Below are positions 1-10,100 of a DNA stretch of 64,000 nucleotides, in pieces. The stretch is from an uncultured Paracoccaceae bacterium. Its GTDB lineage: Bacteria; Pseudomonadota; Alphaproteobacteria; Rhodobacterales; Rhodobacteraceae. Both the position numbers and the translations under genes were made by a program. A model generated the notes under the pieces. The model searched no databases. It was not told where the DNA came from and saw only the letters and a program-made list of their open reading frames with translations. The DNA is taken from positions 1,054,001 through 1,118,000 of the forward strand of contig CANMYO010000001.1 of NCBI GenBank assembly GCA_947502145.1, given 5' to 3'. Within the stretch, counting starts at the first letter, position 1. Every line of letters starts with the position of its first letter.

Positions 1-1
1 C

Positions 2-457
2 GATATTCTGCAACCGATTGTGCGGCGCAGCCCCGAGATTATTCACGGGCTGCGCAATCTGATCCAGAACGCCGTTGATTTTGCGGATAGTCAGGTCAGC
101 ATCGCTGCAAACTGGTCAGTTGACGACATAACCGTCCGCATAGCCGACGACGGCCCCGGTTTCCCGATATCGCTAATCGGTCGTATCGGTGACCCGTTTG
201 TGCGACGCCGGCGGGACTTGCCCCAGAAAGCCCAGCGACCGGGATACGAAGGCATGGGACTTGGGCTCTTTATCGCAAAGACACTGCTTGAACGGTCCGG
301 GGCAGAATTTACCTTTAACAATGCACGGCGCTTCGGCCATGCCGGTTGGGCCGGACAGGCGACAGGCGGTGCCATTGTTGTTCTGCGATGGCCACGGCGT
401 TTGATTGAACCTGACGGCGGTCATGAGGCACTGGGGAAAAATCAGCCAATCACGTGA
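2..457 (+). CDS. regB: Sensor histidine kinase RegB (PrrB/ActS type), C-terminal part
   Basis: The gene is cut by the window edge; the frame is open from base 2. What remains is the ATP-binding half of a histidine kinase: an N-box (LRNLIQNAVDFA), a G1 box (DDGPGF), a stretch DPFVRRR and a G2 box (GMGLGLFIAK). The combination LIGRIGDPFVRRR plus GYEGMGLGLFIAKTLLER is characteristic of RegB/PrrB, the membrane redox sensor that phosphorylates RegA and controls respiration, photosynthesis and nitrogen genes in Rhodobacterales. The phospho-accepting histidine, the redox cysteine and the membrane segments lie upstream and cannot be seen. The family identification is firm; what it regulates in this organism is inferred. 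Confidence 0.85.
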   Translation, partial: DILQPIVRRSPEIIHGLRNLIQNAVDFADSQVSIAANWSVDDITVRIADDGPGFPISLIGRIGDPFVRRRRDLPQKAQRPGYEGMGLGLFIAKTLLERSGAEFTFNNARRFGHAGWAGQATGGAIVVLRWPRRLIEPDGGHEALGKNQPIT

Positions 458-490
458 AATTCAACAGCCTTAATGGGCCGTTAATCATTC

Positions 491-529
491 TTGCGCATTC
501 TTCACCAGTCTTATGAAGAGGTTGCGCAA
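491..529 (+). promoter_or_regulatory. Hairpin covering the ribosome binding site of the PAS gene
   Basis: TTGCGCA (491-497) can pair with TGCGCAA (523-529), and TTCTTCA (498-504) with TGAAGAG (514-520, one U-G pair), leaving a two-base bulge and a nine-base loop. The ribosome site AAGAGG (516-521) and the A of the ATG at 529 fall in the 3' arm, so translation of the PAS gene could depend on melting. The structure is read directly from sequence; regulation is inference. Confidence 0.5.
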
Positions 530-2124
530 TGCCTTTAACTGACTGGCTGGACTTGATTCCCGTGTCCCTCGCGGCGCTTCTCGTCGCCTGTTTGCTTTAT
601 GTTGTGTTGTGGCGCATGTGGCCCACTGCCCAACCCCGGCCAACCCAGCGCAATGTGCCGTCCCAGCCCGTATTTCTATTTGATGGCGACGGGCTTGTGG
701 ATGCAACGCCCAGCGCCAAACAGCTCATTGCAAACAAGCCGGACCTGATGCCGGCGCTTGATGCGGTCTGCCAGATGCTCCGGCAGGATTTCCCGGACCT
801 GCGCAGCGCTTATGACTCCATAGCAGACGGTGAATCGCTTCAACTCACTCCCTTGGACGGGAACCCGTTGATGGTCACGCTGGAAAACCGTAATGGCAAC
901 ATCAGGTTGGCGCTGGACGCGCAAGATGGCAATGACATTGATGTGCATTACGCCGCGATGGCCCGCACGGCTTTTGGCGAAGAATTGTCAACGCTGCGGC
1001 AGCTGACCAATGATGCGCCACAGCTGATCTGGTGCGAGGATGATCAAGGCCGTCTGCTGTGGGCCAACAAACGTTACCTGGCCTATTCTGATCGCTGCGC
1101 CACGGACCCCGAAAAATCCAAACAGATTTGGCCCGGTCGTCGCTTGTTTCCCGATATGCCCTCACCGCAGGAAGGGCGCACTACGCAGCAGCGTGTTGCT
1201 TTGCAGTTGCACGGCGAAAAGTCCGAACATTGGTTTGATGTCACCAGCGCCCCACAAGACGGACATTTCGCCCATTATGCGATCAATGTGAACGATGTGG
1301 TCCGCGCCGAAAACGCCAAGCGCGAATTTCAGCAAACGCTGGCCAAAACATTCGCGCAGCTTTCAACCGGTCTTGCGATCTTTGACAAGCGGCGAAGACT
1401 GGCCATGTTCAATCCGTCATTTCTGGACATGTCAGGGCTGCCGTTTGAGTTTCTTTCAAGCCGGCCAACCATCGATTCCCTGATGGACCGGATGCGTGAC
1501 ATGCGGCGGCTGCCCGAACCAAAAGATTACGCATCCTGGCGCGAACAGTTTTCACATCTTGAGGCTGAGGCGCAGCGCGGGACCTATGCGGAAAACTGGA
1601 ACCTTCCTGACGGACAAACATTCCGGGTGACAGGCCGCCCACACCCCGACGGGGCCCTTGCCTTCCTGTTTGAAGACATCAGCGCCGAAATTTCCCTGAC
1701 CCGGCACTTTCGCACCGAAATCGAGACAAGCCATGCCGTTCTGGATACCCTGCCCGAGGCAATCGCCGTCTTTTCAAACGCAAATACGCTGGTCATTACC
1801 AATCAGGCCTATCGCGCGCTTTGGGGCATTGACGAAGAGGACGTGATGCTGTCGCTGGATCTGCGCGCCGCGATGCGGACCTGGAAGGCGGCAAGCGTGC
1901 CAACGCCGGTTTGGCCGCGGCTTGAAAGTTTCGCCATCGCCACAGGCAGCCGCACGCCTTGGTCGGATCAGATCACCCTCGTTGATGGCCGGCAGGCGAT
2001 TTGTCATGCGGTGCCGATTTCCGGGCGAATGACCATGGTCAAATTTGCCGTCACCTCACCGGAACGATCGGCACTCAAGCCGCTGACCATTGAATCAGAG
2101 ACTCAAAAGCGTGCCAAAGGCTGA
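529..2124 (+). CDS. Membrane-anchored multi-PAS protein without a kinase domain
   Basis: This 531-residue protein starts with one hydrophobic helix (about residues 9-29), so it is probably anchored in the inner membrane with a cytoplasmic body. The rest reads as a string of PAS-like units: a degenerate one near residues 49-70, then units near 156-250, 280-370 and 400-500, recognisable from repeats of the type D-x-L-P-E-A-I-A-V-F followed by N-Q-A-Y-R. No H-box, N-box or G-box is present, so it lacks a histidine kinase transmitter, and I see no GGDEF, EAL or methyltransferase end. It lies 71 bases after regB and may assist redox sensing; that is inference from position. The ribosome site AAGAGG is inside a hairpin. 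Confidence 0.7.
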   Translation: MPLTDWLDLIPVSLAALLVACLLYVVLWRMWPTAQPRPTQRNVPSQPVFLFDGDGLVDATPSAKQLIANKPDLMPALDAVCQMLRQDFPDLRSAYDSIADGESLQLTPLDGNPLMVTLENRNGNIRLALDAQDGNDIDVHYAAMARTAFGEELSTLRQLTNDAPQLIWCEDDQGRLLWANKRYLAYSDRCATDPEKSKQIWPGRRLFPDMPSPQEGRTTQQRVALQLHGEKSEHWFDVTSAPQDGHFAHYAINVNDVVRAENAKREFQQTLAKTFAQLSTGLAIFDKRRRLAMFNPSFLDMSGLPFEFLSSRPTIDSLMDRMRDMRRLPEPKDYASWREQFSHLEAEAQRGTYAENWNLPDGQTFRVTGRPHPDGALAFLFEDISAEISLTRHFRTEIETSHAVLDTLPEAIAVFSNANTLVITNQAYRALWGIDEEDVMLSLDLRAAMRTWKAASVPTPVWPRLESFAIATGSRTPWSDQITLVDGRQAICHAVPISGRMTMVKFAVTSPERSALKPLTIESETQKRAKG

Positions 2125-2164
2125 TTGCGCTTGCGGTGCGCGGCGCAGATTCTAGTCTGCGGCC

Positions 2165-2629
2165 ATGTCCGCGCCAGATCTCCAATTTACGCTTCCCACA
2201 GAAGATGACACCGCCCATGTTGCGGCCCGCCTTGCCAGAATTCTGCGGCCCGGCGACACCGTGTTGCTGCATGGCGATATCGGCGCGGGAAAGACTTCAT
2301 TTGCCCGCGCCCTGATTCGCGCGCGTCTGGGGCGAATGGAAGATGTGCCATCGCCGACATTCACTCTGGTGCAGACCTACGAAGACCCCAAAGCCGACAT
2401 CTGGCATCTTGATCTTTACCGGCTCAGCGATCCTGATGAGGCCGTTGAACTTGGACTGGATGCCGCTATGCGTGACGCCATATGCCTGATCGAATGGCCG
2501 GACCGGCTCGCCGAAATGGCACCACCGTCAGCGCTCAACCTCTATTTTGAGGCGGGCGACACTCATCATACGCTACGGATCGCAGCCCATCCGGCCTGGA
2601 CCGCACGCTTGGCAGCGCAGCATGTTTGA
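2165..2629 (+). CDS. tsaE: tRNA threonylcarbamoyladenosine biosynthesis ATPase TsaE
   Basis: TsaE is the small ATPase that works with TsaB and TsaD to transfer threonylcarbamoyl to A37 of ANN-decoding tRNAs. The P-loop GDIGAGKTS is at residues 37-45, followed by the family motifs SPTFTLVQTYE, HLDLYRL and LIEWPDRL. The length of 154 residues is normal. It opens a rightward operon: its stop codon overlaps the start of amgK by 8 bases. In Rhodobacterales this gene commonly precedes the amgK-murU-addB-addA genes, which supports the call. Confidence 0.93.
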   Translation: MSAPDLQFTLPTEDDTAHVAARLARILRPGDTVLLHGDIGAGKTSFARALIRARLGRMEDVPSPTFTLVQTYEDPKADIWHLDLYRLSDPDEAVELGLDAAMRDAICLIEWPDRLAEMAPPSALNLYFEAGDTHHTLRIAAHPAWTARLAAQHV

Positions 2630-3551
2630 TCCCGCATTTCTGACCGGCACGCCCTGGGCGGGTTGGCACATCACCCCGGTAGCCGCAGATGCTTCGACAC
2701 GTCGTTACGCCCGGCTCACCGGGGCTGAGGGCAAGACAGCGATCTGGATGGACTCGGCCGATACGCCAACTGCGCCCTTTGTCGACATCAGCCGCTATTT
2801 GACAGAACACGGTCTCTGTGCCCCACAGATCTTGCATGACGCACCCCCGCATCTGATCCTTAGCGACCTTGGCTCTCAGGACCTTGCGCAGGCTGCCACC
2901 ACGCAGGAAGCCGGGGCCCTATATCGCGCGGCTGTTGACGTCCTGATCAAACTTCACACCCTGCCCTGCCCCGATCTGGCGGTACTGACAGCGGATCGCG
3001 CAGCGGATATGGTCAGGATTACAGCGGATCACTATGCACCGCGCGCAAATGCTAATCGGCTCGCGGCGGCAGTCGGTGCGGAATTCGACCTTTTGCAAGG
3101 ACCGCTCACACTGGCACTAAGGGATTTTCATGTTGAAAACCTGATCTGGCGTGCTGACCGGACCGGCACTGACCGGATTGGATTGCTTGACTTTCAAGAC
3201 GCCTTTCTCGCCCCGGCCGGGTATGACCTTGCCTCGTTATTGCGGGACGTCCGCCACGACGTCCCCGACAACGTGGTGCAGGACATGACCGCCTATTTCT
3301 GCGCGGAAACGGGCTTGGCCGAACGGGATTTCCGCAAGCAACGCGCGCTGCTGGGGGCCCAAAGGAATCTGCGAATTTTGGGGGTTTTTGCCCGGCTCAT
3401 TCGCGTGCTCGGCAAACTGAAATACGCTGCGTTCATGCAGCGAACCTGGGCACTCTTGCTGGCAGATCTTGCCGTGGACGGTTTGGGTCATCTCCGAGAC
3501 ACCATCTTGGCCGAATTGCCGCCGCCGACAACAGCGGGATTTCACCCATGA
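2622..3551 (+). CDS. amgK: N-acetylmuramate/N-acetylglucosamine anomeric kinase AmgK
   Basis: This aminoglycoside-phosphotransferase-fold kinase is expected to phosphorylate MurNAc (and GlcNAc) at C1, the first step of the AmgK-MurU bypass that returns peptidoglycan sugars to UDP-MurNAc and confers fosfomycin tolerance in relatives. The catalytic loop is visible as LRDFHVENLIW and the metal-binding motif as LLDFQDAF. I chose the ATG at 2622 (MFDPAFLTG, 309 residues) because upstream sequence in this frame is tsaE coding sequence. It overlaps tsaE by 8 bases and murU by 4, so the three are probably translationally coupled. Function rests on the motifs plus the adjacent murU. Confidence 0.88.
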   Translation: MFDPAFLTGTPWAGWHITPVAADASTRRYARLTGAEGKTAIWMDSADTPTAPFVDISRYLTEHGLCAPQILHDAPPHLILSDLGSQDLAQAATTQEAGALYRAAVDVLIKLHTLPCPDLAVLTADRAADMVRITADHYAPRANANRLAAAVGAEFDLLQGPLTLALRDFHVENLIWRADRTGTDRIGLLDFQDAFLAPAGYDLASLLRDVRHDVPDNVVQDMTAYFCAETGLAERDFRKQRALLGAQRNLRILGVFARLIRVLGKLKYAAFMQRTWALLLADLAVDGLGHLRDTILAELPPPTTAGFHP

Positions 3552-4231
3552 GCCATCCAATCCTATTGTTTGCCGCAGGGTTTGGCACCCGCATGGGACG
3601 ACTCAGCAAGGATCTCCCGAAACCTCTGATACCCGTCGCGGGTCAGACCTTGCTGGAACATGCACTTGCCCAAACTCGCAGCCCGCACATCAGCCGCCGG
3701 GTGGTCAATCTGCACTACAAGGGGGACATGATCCGCGATCATCTGGCCGGTCAGGACATCGCATTTTCGGACGAAAGCGATGCCTTGCTGGAAACTGGCG
3801 GCGGGTTGCGCAAGGCCCTGCCGCTCTTGGACGCTGATCCGGTTCTGACCCTGAATACAGATGCAGTCTGGCGGGGTCCGAATGCGGTTGATACGCTTGT
3901 CGAAGATTGGTCGCCCAGCGCCGAAGTGATGCTGCTTTTGGTGCCTCGGGATCATGCATTTGGTCATCAGGGCAAAGGCGACTTTTGCATGGACGCTTCG
4001 GGTCGACTGACCCGTGGTACGGATTACATCTATACCGGGCTGCAAATGCTGCGCACAAAGGCGCTTGGGCAAATCAAGGACACTGTGTTTTCGATGAATG
4101 TGCTCTGGGATCAGGCCGATCAGCGCGGGACGTTGTTTGGTGCCGCTTACCCGGGCGATTGGTGCGATGTCGGCCGGCCCGACAGCATTGCGATCGCTGA
4201 AGACATGCTTATGCGTGAACCACATGTTTGA
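3548..4231 (+). CDS. murU: N-acetylmuramate alpha-1-phosphate uridylyltransferase MurU
   Basis: MurU transfers UMP to MurNAc-1-phosphate, giving UDP-MurNAc and bypassing de novo synthesis through MurA/MurB. The N-terminal nucleotidyltransferase signature is complete: AAGFGTRMG near residue 10, followed by KDLPKPLIPVAG. A later ETGGGLRKALPLL and LNTDAVW (the metal-binding region) fit sugar-1-phosphate nucleotidyltransferases. The length (227 residues) matches MurU and not the longer GlmU, which has an extra acetyltransferase domain. The start ATG overlaps the amgK stop (ATGA) and its own end overlaps addB by 8 bases. Confidence 0.88.
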   Translation: MSHPILLFAAGFGTRMGRLSKDLPKPLIPVAGQTLLEHALAQTRSPHISRRVVNLHYKGDMIRDHLAGQDIAFSDESDALLETGGGLRKALPLLDADPVLTLNTDAVWRGPNAVDTLVEDWSPSAEVMLLLVPRDHAFGHQGKGDFCMDASGRLTRGTDYIYTGLQMLRTKALGQIKDTVFSMNVLWDQADQRGTLFGAAYPGDWCDVGRPDSIAIAEDMLMREPHV

Positions 4232-7154
4232 CCCGTCCGATACCCCACGCGTTTTTGGCACACCACCCGGCGTGGACTTTCCCGCCCAGCTGGTTGAGGG
4301 GCTTGCCTCTCGTGAAGACGATCTGTCTGACACCGTCGTTTATGTGAACACCACCCGGATGCAGCGTCGCATTCGCACGCTTTTTGACGCCGGCCCGCCG
4401 CGTCTTTTGCCGCAGGTCCGCCTGATTACCGACCTCAGCGCCGAAGCAACAGCAGCGGGGATTCCATTGCTGATCTCGCCCCTGCGCCGTCGGTTGGAAT
4501 TGTATCCACTGGTTCTGCAATTGTTTGAGTCCGCCAGCGACATCGCCGCACGTACTTCCGCTTATGATTGGAGCGACAGCCTCGCCAATCTGCTAGAGGA
4601 AATGCACGGTGAGGGCGTCAGCCCGGCCGACATCGCAAATCTGAATGTCGATGATCAGTCCGGTCACTGGCAACGCACGCTCGCGTTCCTCAGCATTCTG
4701 CGCCCCTATTTCGAAATCGCGACCGATGTGCCGCCCGACCCGCAGGCGCGGTTGCGGCAGGTGGCGACTTATCTGGCCGAAAAATGGGCCACCGAACCGC
4801 CCCAGCACCCTGTTATCGTCGCAGGTTCAACCGGGTCGCGGGGTGCCGCGAACATCTTTATGCAGGCAGTCGCACGGTTGCCGCAGGGTGCTGTTTTGCT
4901 GCCGGGGTTTGATTTTGACACGCCAGGCACGGTTTGGGACACGATGCGCGATCCACTAACGTCAGAGGATCACCCGCAGTTCCGATTTTACCGTTTCCTG
5001 CAAGCGCTCGACCTTGCCCCAACCCAGGTGCAGCGCTGGGGTGGTCCGGCCCCTGATCAGCGCCGCAACAAGTTGATTTCCCTCTCGCTCAGGCCCGCGC
5101 CTGTGACTGATCAATGGCGCATAGAAGGGCCAGCACTGGGTGATCTGGTATCAGCAACCGCAGCTCTGACCTTGATTGAATCAGATAGCCCCCGGTCCGA
5201 GGCCGAGGCCATCGCCTTGCGGCTGCGACAGGCGGCACAGGATGGGCAAACCGCGGCCCTGATCACCCCAGACCGGATGCTAACGCGGCAGGTCACAGCA
5301 GCACTTGATCGCTGGGACATCACCCCGGACGACAGTGCGGGTACGCCGCTCGCGCTTTCTGCGCCGGGACGCTTGCTGCGCCACATTACGGATCTGTTTG
5401 GACGGGAAATCACGGCCGAAACTGTGCTGGCACTTCTAAAGCACCCGTTGGTTCATACGGGTGCTGATCGCAATATCCACCTCTTGAACACACGCCGGCT
5501 GGAACTCTCGCTCAGGCGATACGGGCCGCCGTTTCTGTCTGGGCAGGTACTTGCCGACTGGGCGGACAATCACGGAAATCACCATTCAGGGCTGCGCAGT
5601 TGGGCGGCATGGATTGGTGCCATTATTGATGACGCCGCCGCCCTGCGCCCGGCGCATCTTGGTCCATTGCTGGACGCGCACATCAAACTTGCGCAGCGGC
5701 TATCGGCGGGGTCCACCGGCGATCAACCCGGCGAAATCTGGGACGACAATGCAGGGCGCGAAGCCAAGGCAATCTGCGACCGGCTTGCCGCTGAATCGGA
5801 CGCCGGAACACTGATGGAGCTGGGCGATTATGTGTCGCTCTTTGGGGCGGTTCTGGCAGAGGGCGTTGTGCGCGACCGGGATGCAGGGCACCCCGGTATT
5901 CTGATCTGGGGCACATTGGAGGCGCGCGTAGGCGGTGCAGATTTGGTCATTCTTGGTGGCATGAACGAAGGCGTCTGGCCCGAAGCTCCAAAACCTGACC
6001 CTTGGCTAAATCGCGCGATGCGCACGCAGGCCGGGTTGCTGTTGCCCGAACGCCGGATCGGGCTGTCTGCACATGATTATCAGCAGGCAGTGGCCGGCGC
6101 AGAAGTGTGGATCAGCCGCGCGAAACGATCAGCGGACGCCGAAACAGTACCCTCACGCTGGATCAATCGCCTGACCAATCTGATGGAAGGATTACCCGCG
6201 CAGAATGGCAAGGAAGCGATCGCCGCGATGCGCGGACGCGGCGCGATCTGGATGGCGCAAGCAGTCGCCCTTGGCCGTGCCGAAAAGACCGTTGAGAAGG
6301 CAAAACGGCCTTCTCCGCGACCACCGGTTGCGAGCCGCCCGGACACATTGTCTGTTACCCAGATCAAGACACTGATCCGTGATCCATATGCCATATATGC
6401 CCGCAAGTTGCTCCGCCTCAGCAAACTTGATCCCTTGCAGCCCAGCGGCGATGCGCCGTTGCGCGGCGTGATTTATCATAAGATTCTGGAACGTTTCATC
6501 AGCGAAGGCCCAGATGCAAGCGATCCATCTGCTCTGACACGCCTATGCGCAATTGCAGCAGAAGAGCTTGAGAAGAACTGCCCCTGGCCAACGGTGCGCG
6601 TGCAATGGATGGCCCGGCTTGCACAAATCGCGCCCGGGTTTCTTGCGGCAGAGGCACATCGTCAGGCCAAGGGGCATTTGCGCAAGACCGAAGCCTGGGG
6701 GGAAATATCTGTCGGGGAAACAGGTGTGACGCTGACATGTAAAGCTGACCGCATTGACACGAACGATCAGGATCAGGCCCTGATCTACGACTATAAGACC
6801 GGCGCCGTTCCAACCGGCCCGCAGCAGGAAAAATTCGACAAGCAGCTCTTGCTTGAGGCCGCAATGGTCACGCGTGGTGCCTTTAAGGACATTGGCGCAC
6901 TGACCGTTGCCGAGGCCGCGTTTCTTGGTCTCAACAAGGATCTCAAGGTTACGCCAGCGCCTTTGGACAAGATGCCCCCTGATGTGGTCTGGGAAGAATT
7001 CAAGGCGCTGCTAACCGCCTGGCAGAACCGGACCCGTGGCTATTCTGCCCGTCTTGCAATGTTTGCAAACACCGACCGCAGCGATTTTGATCACCTGTCG
7101 CGCTTCACCGAATGGGATCTTGGCGATCCTGTCGCACCGGAGGATTTGACGTGA
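4224..7154 (+). CDS. addB: Double-strand break repair protein AddB
   Basis: AddB is the second nuclease subunit of the AddAB helicase-nuclease that resects double-strand ends for RecA. The protein (976 residues from ATG 4224) has the alphaproteobacterial AddB layout: a degenerate helicase-like N-terminal half, a conserved block LVILGGMNEGVWP in the middle, and a C-terminal RecB-type nuclease with HKILERFI, CKADRID and IYDYKTG plus a final QLLLEAAM motif. The Asp and Lys of IYDYKTG are the expected catalytic residues. The start MFDPSDTP was chosen because upstream in-frame sequence is murU in another frame. It ends four bases into addA. Confidence 0.92.
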   Translation: MFDPSDTPRVFGTPPGVDFPAQLVEGLASREDDLSDTVVYVNTTRMQRRIRTLFDAGPPRLLPQVRLITDLSAEATAAGIPLLISPLRRRLELYPLVLQLFESASDIAARTSAYDWSDSLANLLEEMHGEGVSPADIANLNVDDQSGHWQRTLAFLSILRPYFEIATDVPPDPQARLRQVATYLAEKWATEPPQHPVIVAGSTGSRGAANIFMQAVARLPQGAVLLPGFDFDTPGTVWDTMRDPLTSEDHPQFRFYRFLQALDLAPTQVQRWGGPAPDQRRNKLISLSLRPAPVTDQWRIEGPALGDLVSATAALTLIESDSPRSEAEAIALRLRQAAQDGQTAALITPDRMLTRQVTAALDRWDITPDDSAGTPLALSAPGRLLRHITDLFGREITAETVLALLKHPLVHTGADRNIHLLNTRRLELSLRRYGPPFLSGQVLADWADNHGNHHSGLRSWAAWIGAIIDDAAALRPAHLGPLLDAHIKLAQRLSAGSTGDQPGEIWDDNAGREAKAICDRLAAESDAGTLMELGDYVSLFGAVLAEGVVRDRDAGHPGILIWGTLEARVGGADLVILGGMNEGVWPEAPKPDPWLNRAMRTQAGLLLPERRIGLSAHDYQQAVAGAEVWISRAKRSADAETVPSRWINRLTNLMEGLPAQNGKEAIAAMRGRGAIWMAQAVALGRAEKTVEKAKRPSPRPPVASRPDTLSVTQIKTLIRDPYAIYARKLLRLSKLDPLQPSGDAPLRGVIYHKILERFISEGPDASDPSALTRLCAIAAEELEKNCPWPTVRVQWMARLAQIAPGFLAAEAHRQAKGHLRKTEAWGEISVGETGVTLTCKADRIDTNDQDQALIYDYKTGAVPTGPQQEKFDKQLLLEAAMVTRGAFKDIGALTVAEAAFLGLNKDLKVTPAPLDKMPPDVVWEEFKALLTAWQNRTRGYSARLAMFANTDRSDFDHLSRFTEWDLGDPVAPEDLT

Positions 7155-10100
7155 TCCGCGATGAGGCAAGCCAACGGCAGGTCACCGCAGCCGATCCGGC
7201 CGCATCCACATGGCTTTCTGCCAATGCCGGGTCAGGCAAGACCCGTGTTCTGACTGATCGCGTCGCGCGTTTGCTGCTAGAGGACGTCTCGCCACAGAAT
7301 ATTCTTTGCCTGACCTACACCAAGGCCGCAGCTGCCGAGATGCAGAACCGATTGTTCAAGCGTCTGGGCAGTTGGGCAATGTTGGATGACGTCAATCTGG
7401 GGCGCGCGTTGCGAGATCTCGGCGTCGAACGGAACCTTGATGGCGGGTTTCTGTCCAAGGCCCGCACACTTTTTGCCAGCGCAATTGAAACGCCGGGTGG
7501 ATTGAAAATTCAAACCATCCATTCCTTCTGTGGCAACATCCTGCGACGCTTCCCATTGGAGGCAGGCGTCAGCCCGCAGTTTCGCGAAATGGAGGACCGC
7601 GCAGCGGTTCTGTTGCGCGCCGAAGTCGTTGACGAAATGGCAATGGGACAGGATCGGCCGCTTGTCGAAAACGTCATGCGCCACTTTACCGGGGCGGAGT
7701 TTGATAAATTCGTCGGCGAGATCGCCGGTGAGCGAAGCCTTTTTGCACAGCCGCGCAGCGATGCCGATATTTCCAAAGCCTTGGCGATCGAAAATGGCGT
7801 AACCCGCGACAGCCTGCTCAGCAATGTGTTCAGCCAGGATGCCGTTGAAATTTTGCGCGATCTTGCGCGAATATTGCCACTAGGCAGCAAAGCGGACAAC
7901 ACCGCAGCGGCAAAGCTCGCTGCCGTCAATTTGCAGTCGCCCGATCTGCACGATGTTGCCCGGCTGGAAGGCATTCTGCTTTTCGGAGATTCGGCAGCGG
8001 ATCCCTACGGCCCTAAAATCGGTAAATTTCCAACCAAGGCACTGGCAGGCGCGCATCCTGAATTGGTGGATGCACTCAGCTCGGTGATGACGCTCGTTGC
8101 GGACTCGCGCCAGACGAGACTGGCTTTACAGGCATTTAAAAAGTCGCGTGCCCTTCATGATTTTGGGCATCGTTTTGTCGCGGCCTACGCTGCGCGCAAA
8201 CAGGCAATGGGTTTGCTTGATTTTGATGACCTGATTGAAAAGGCGCGTGATCTGCTAACCGACCGCACGGTTGCGGATTGGGTTCTCTACCGGCTGGACG
8301 GCGGCATTGATCATGTTCTGGTCGACGAGGCACAGGACACCAGCCCAAGCCAATGGGCTGTGATCGAAAACCTCACCCGCGAATTGACCGCCGGCGACGG
8401 TGCCCGCAGCGACACACCGCGGACGATCTTTGTTGTTGGGGACAAAAAACAGTCGATCTATTCGTTTCAGGGTGCTGATCCGGCTGAATTTGACCGTATG
8501 CGCGAACAGTACCAAACCGCACTCGCTGCACCCGGACCCGGACTCCAAAGCACAGAGATGGCCCATTCGTTCCGCTCTTCCACTGCAGTTCTGCGGGTCG
8601 TTGATGCTGCTTTCGCCGATCCTGAAAAGCGCGCAGCGATCGGTCAGGACGGCTTTCACGTGGCGTTCAAGGCAGATTTGCCGGGACGCGTTGATCTTTG
8701 GCCGGTCATCGCGCCAAACGAGGCCCCCGAAGAGGATGGCAAATGGTTTGATCCGGTCGACACGGTTCACGACACTCACCACGACGTCCAACTTGCCAAC
8801 CGCATTGCTTCGCAGATCAAACATATGATCGCGAATGAACAGCTACCTGTTGAGATTGACAGCACCGGCACCTACGCCCGCAGACCGATTACCGAAGGCG
8901 ATTTCCTGATCCTGGTGCAGCGCAGGGGCAGCCTGTTCTCGGAAATCATTCGGGCCTGTAAAATGGCGGGATTGCAGGTCGCCGGGGCAGATCGCTTCCG
9001 GGTTGGCGCGGTGCTCGCCGTCAAGGATATCGCTGCACTGCTGAACTTCCTGGCCTTGCCGGAAGACGACTTGTCCCTCGCCGCCGCGCTACGCTCGCCG
9101 CTGTTCGGCTGGTCAGAGCAAGACCTGTTTTCGCTGGCGCACCGTAGACCGGCCAACACCTACCTTTGGGAAGCGCTACGCACCTCTGACGCACACCCCA
9201 AAACGCTGGCCATTTTGCATGACCTGCGAAAACAAGCCGATTTCATGCGTCCATTTGATCTGATAGCTCGCATCTTGACGCGACATGACGGGCGACGAAA
9301 GCTGCTGGCAAGGTTGGGCGCAGAGGCCGAAGATGGTATAGACGCCATGCTGTCACAGGCCCTGTCCTACGAAAGCATGGGCACGCCCAGCCTGACCGGT
9401 TTCCTGTCCTGGATGGAAACGGATGAGCTTGAGGTCAAACGTCAGATGGACAATCAGGGCGACCAGATCAGGGTCATGTCGGTGCATGGCTCCAAGGGGT
9501 TGGAGGCCCCGATCGTGATCCTACCGGATGCGGCTACCCGCAAGAAAGAGATCAAGAAAGACATCTTGCCAGCGGGCGATCTCGCGCTTTGGAAAACCTC
9601 AGCAAAAGATGAACCGCCGGTGATCGCTGCACTACGGTCAGAAGCGATTGATGCTCAGGAATGCGAACGCCTGCGCCTTCTCTACGTGGCGATGACCCGC
9701 GCGAAAAAATGGCTGATCGTCGCTGCGGCAGGACAACTTGCCGATGATGGGTCAAGCTGGCACGACATTGTCGCCAACGGGATGGCGCAAAGTGGCGCAG
9801 TTGATGTGCAATCCGGTCCGCTCGATATCAAACGTGTCGCCCATGCAGACTGGGGGGCCGGCGCCTTGCAAACGCCCAGCCGCGTGACCGCCGACAGTGT
9901 GCCCGCCCCGACCTTTGACGCTCTGCCGCCAGTGACCAAGGTAAATACCCGTGCACCGTCAGACCTCGGTGGCGCCAAGGCGCTGCTGGGTGAAACCACC
10001 CCTCAGGATGAAACGCTCGCGCTGGCGCAGGGCCGTGTCCTGCATTTGCTGTTGGAACATCTGCCCCATGCGCCAGATCGCCCTCTGGCCGCCCAGCGCA

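Noticed and set aside
451-456. CACGTG core near the end of regB as a third parS
   Set aside because: Only the core and three flanking A residues match; similar cores at 8652 and 23272 are also poor matches to the 16-base palindrome.
3563-4333. 256-codon open frame antisense to murU
   Set aside because: It mirrors murU codon structure, has no recognisable domain and the + strand gene is well supported. The same reasoning removes long antisense frames at 9828-10496, 42678-43298, 57151-57924 and 60892-61965.
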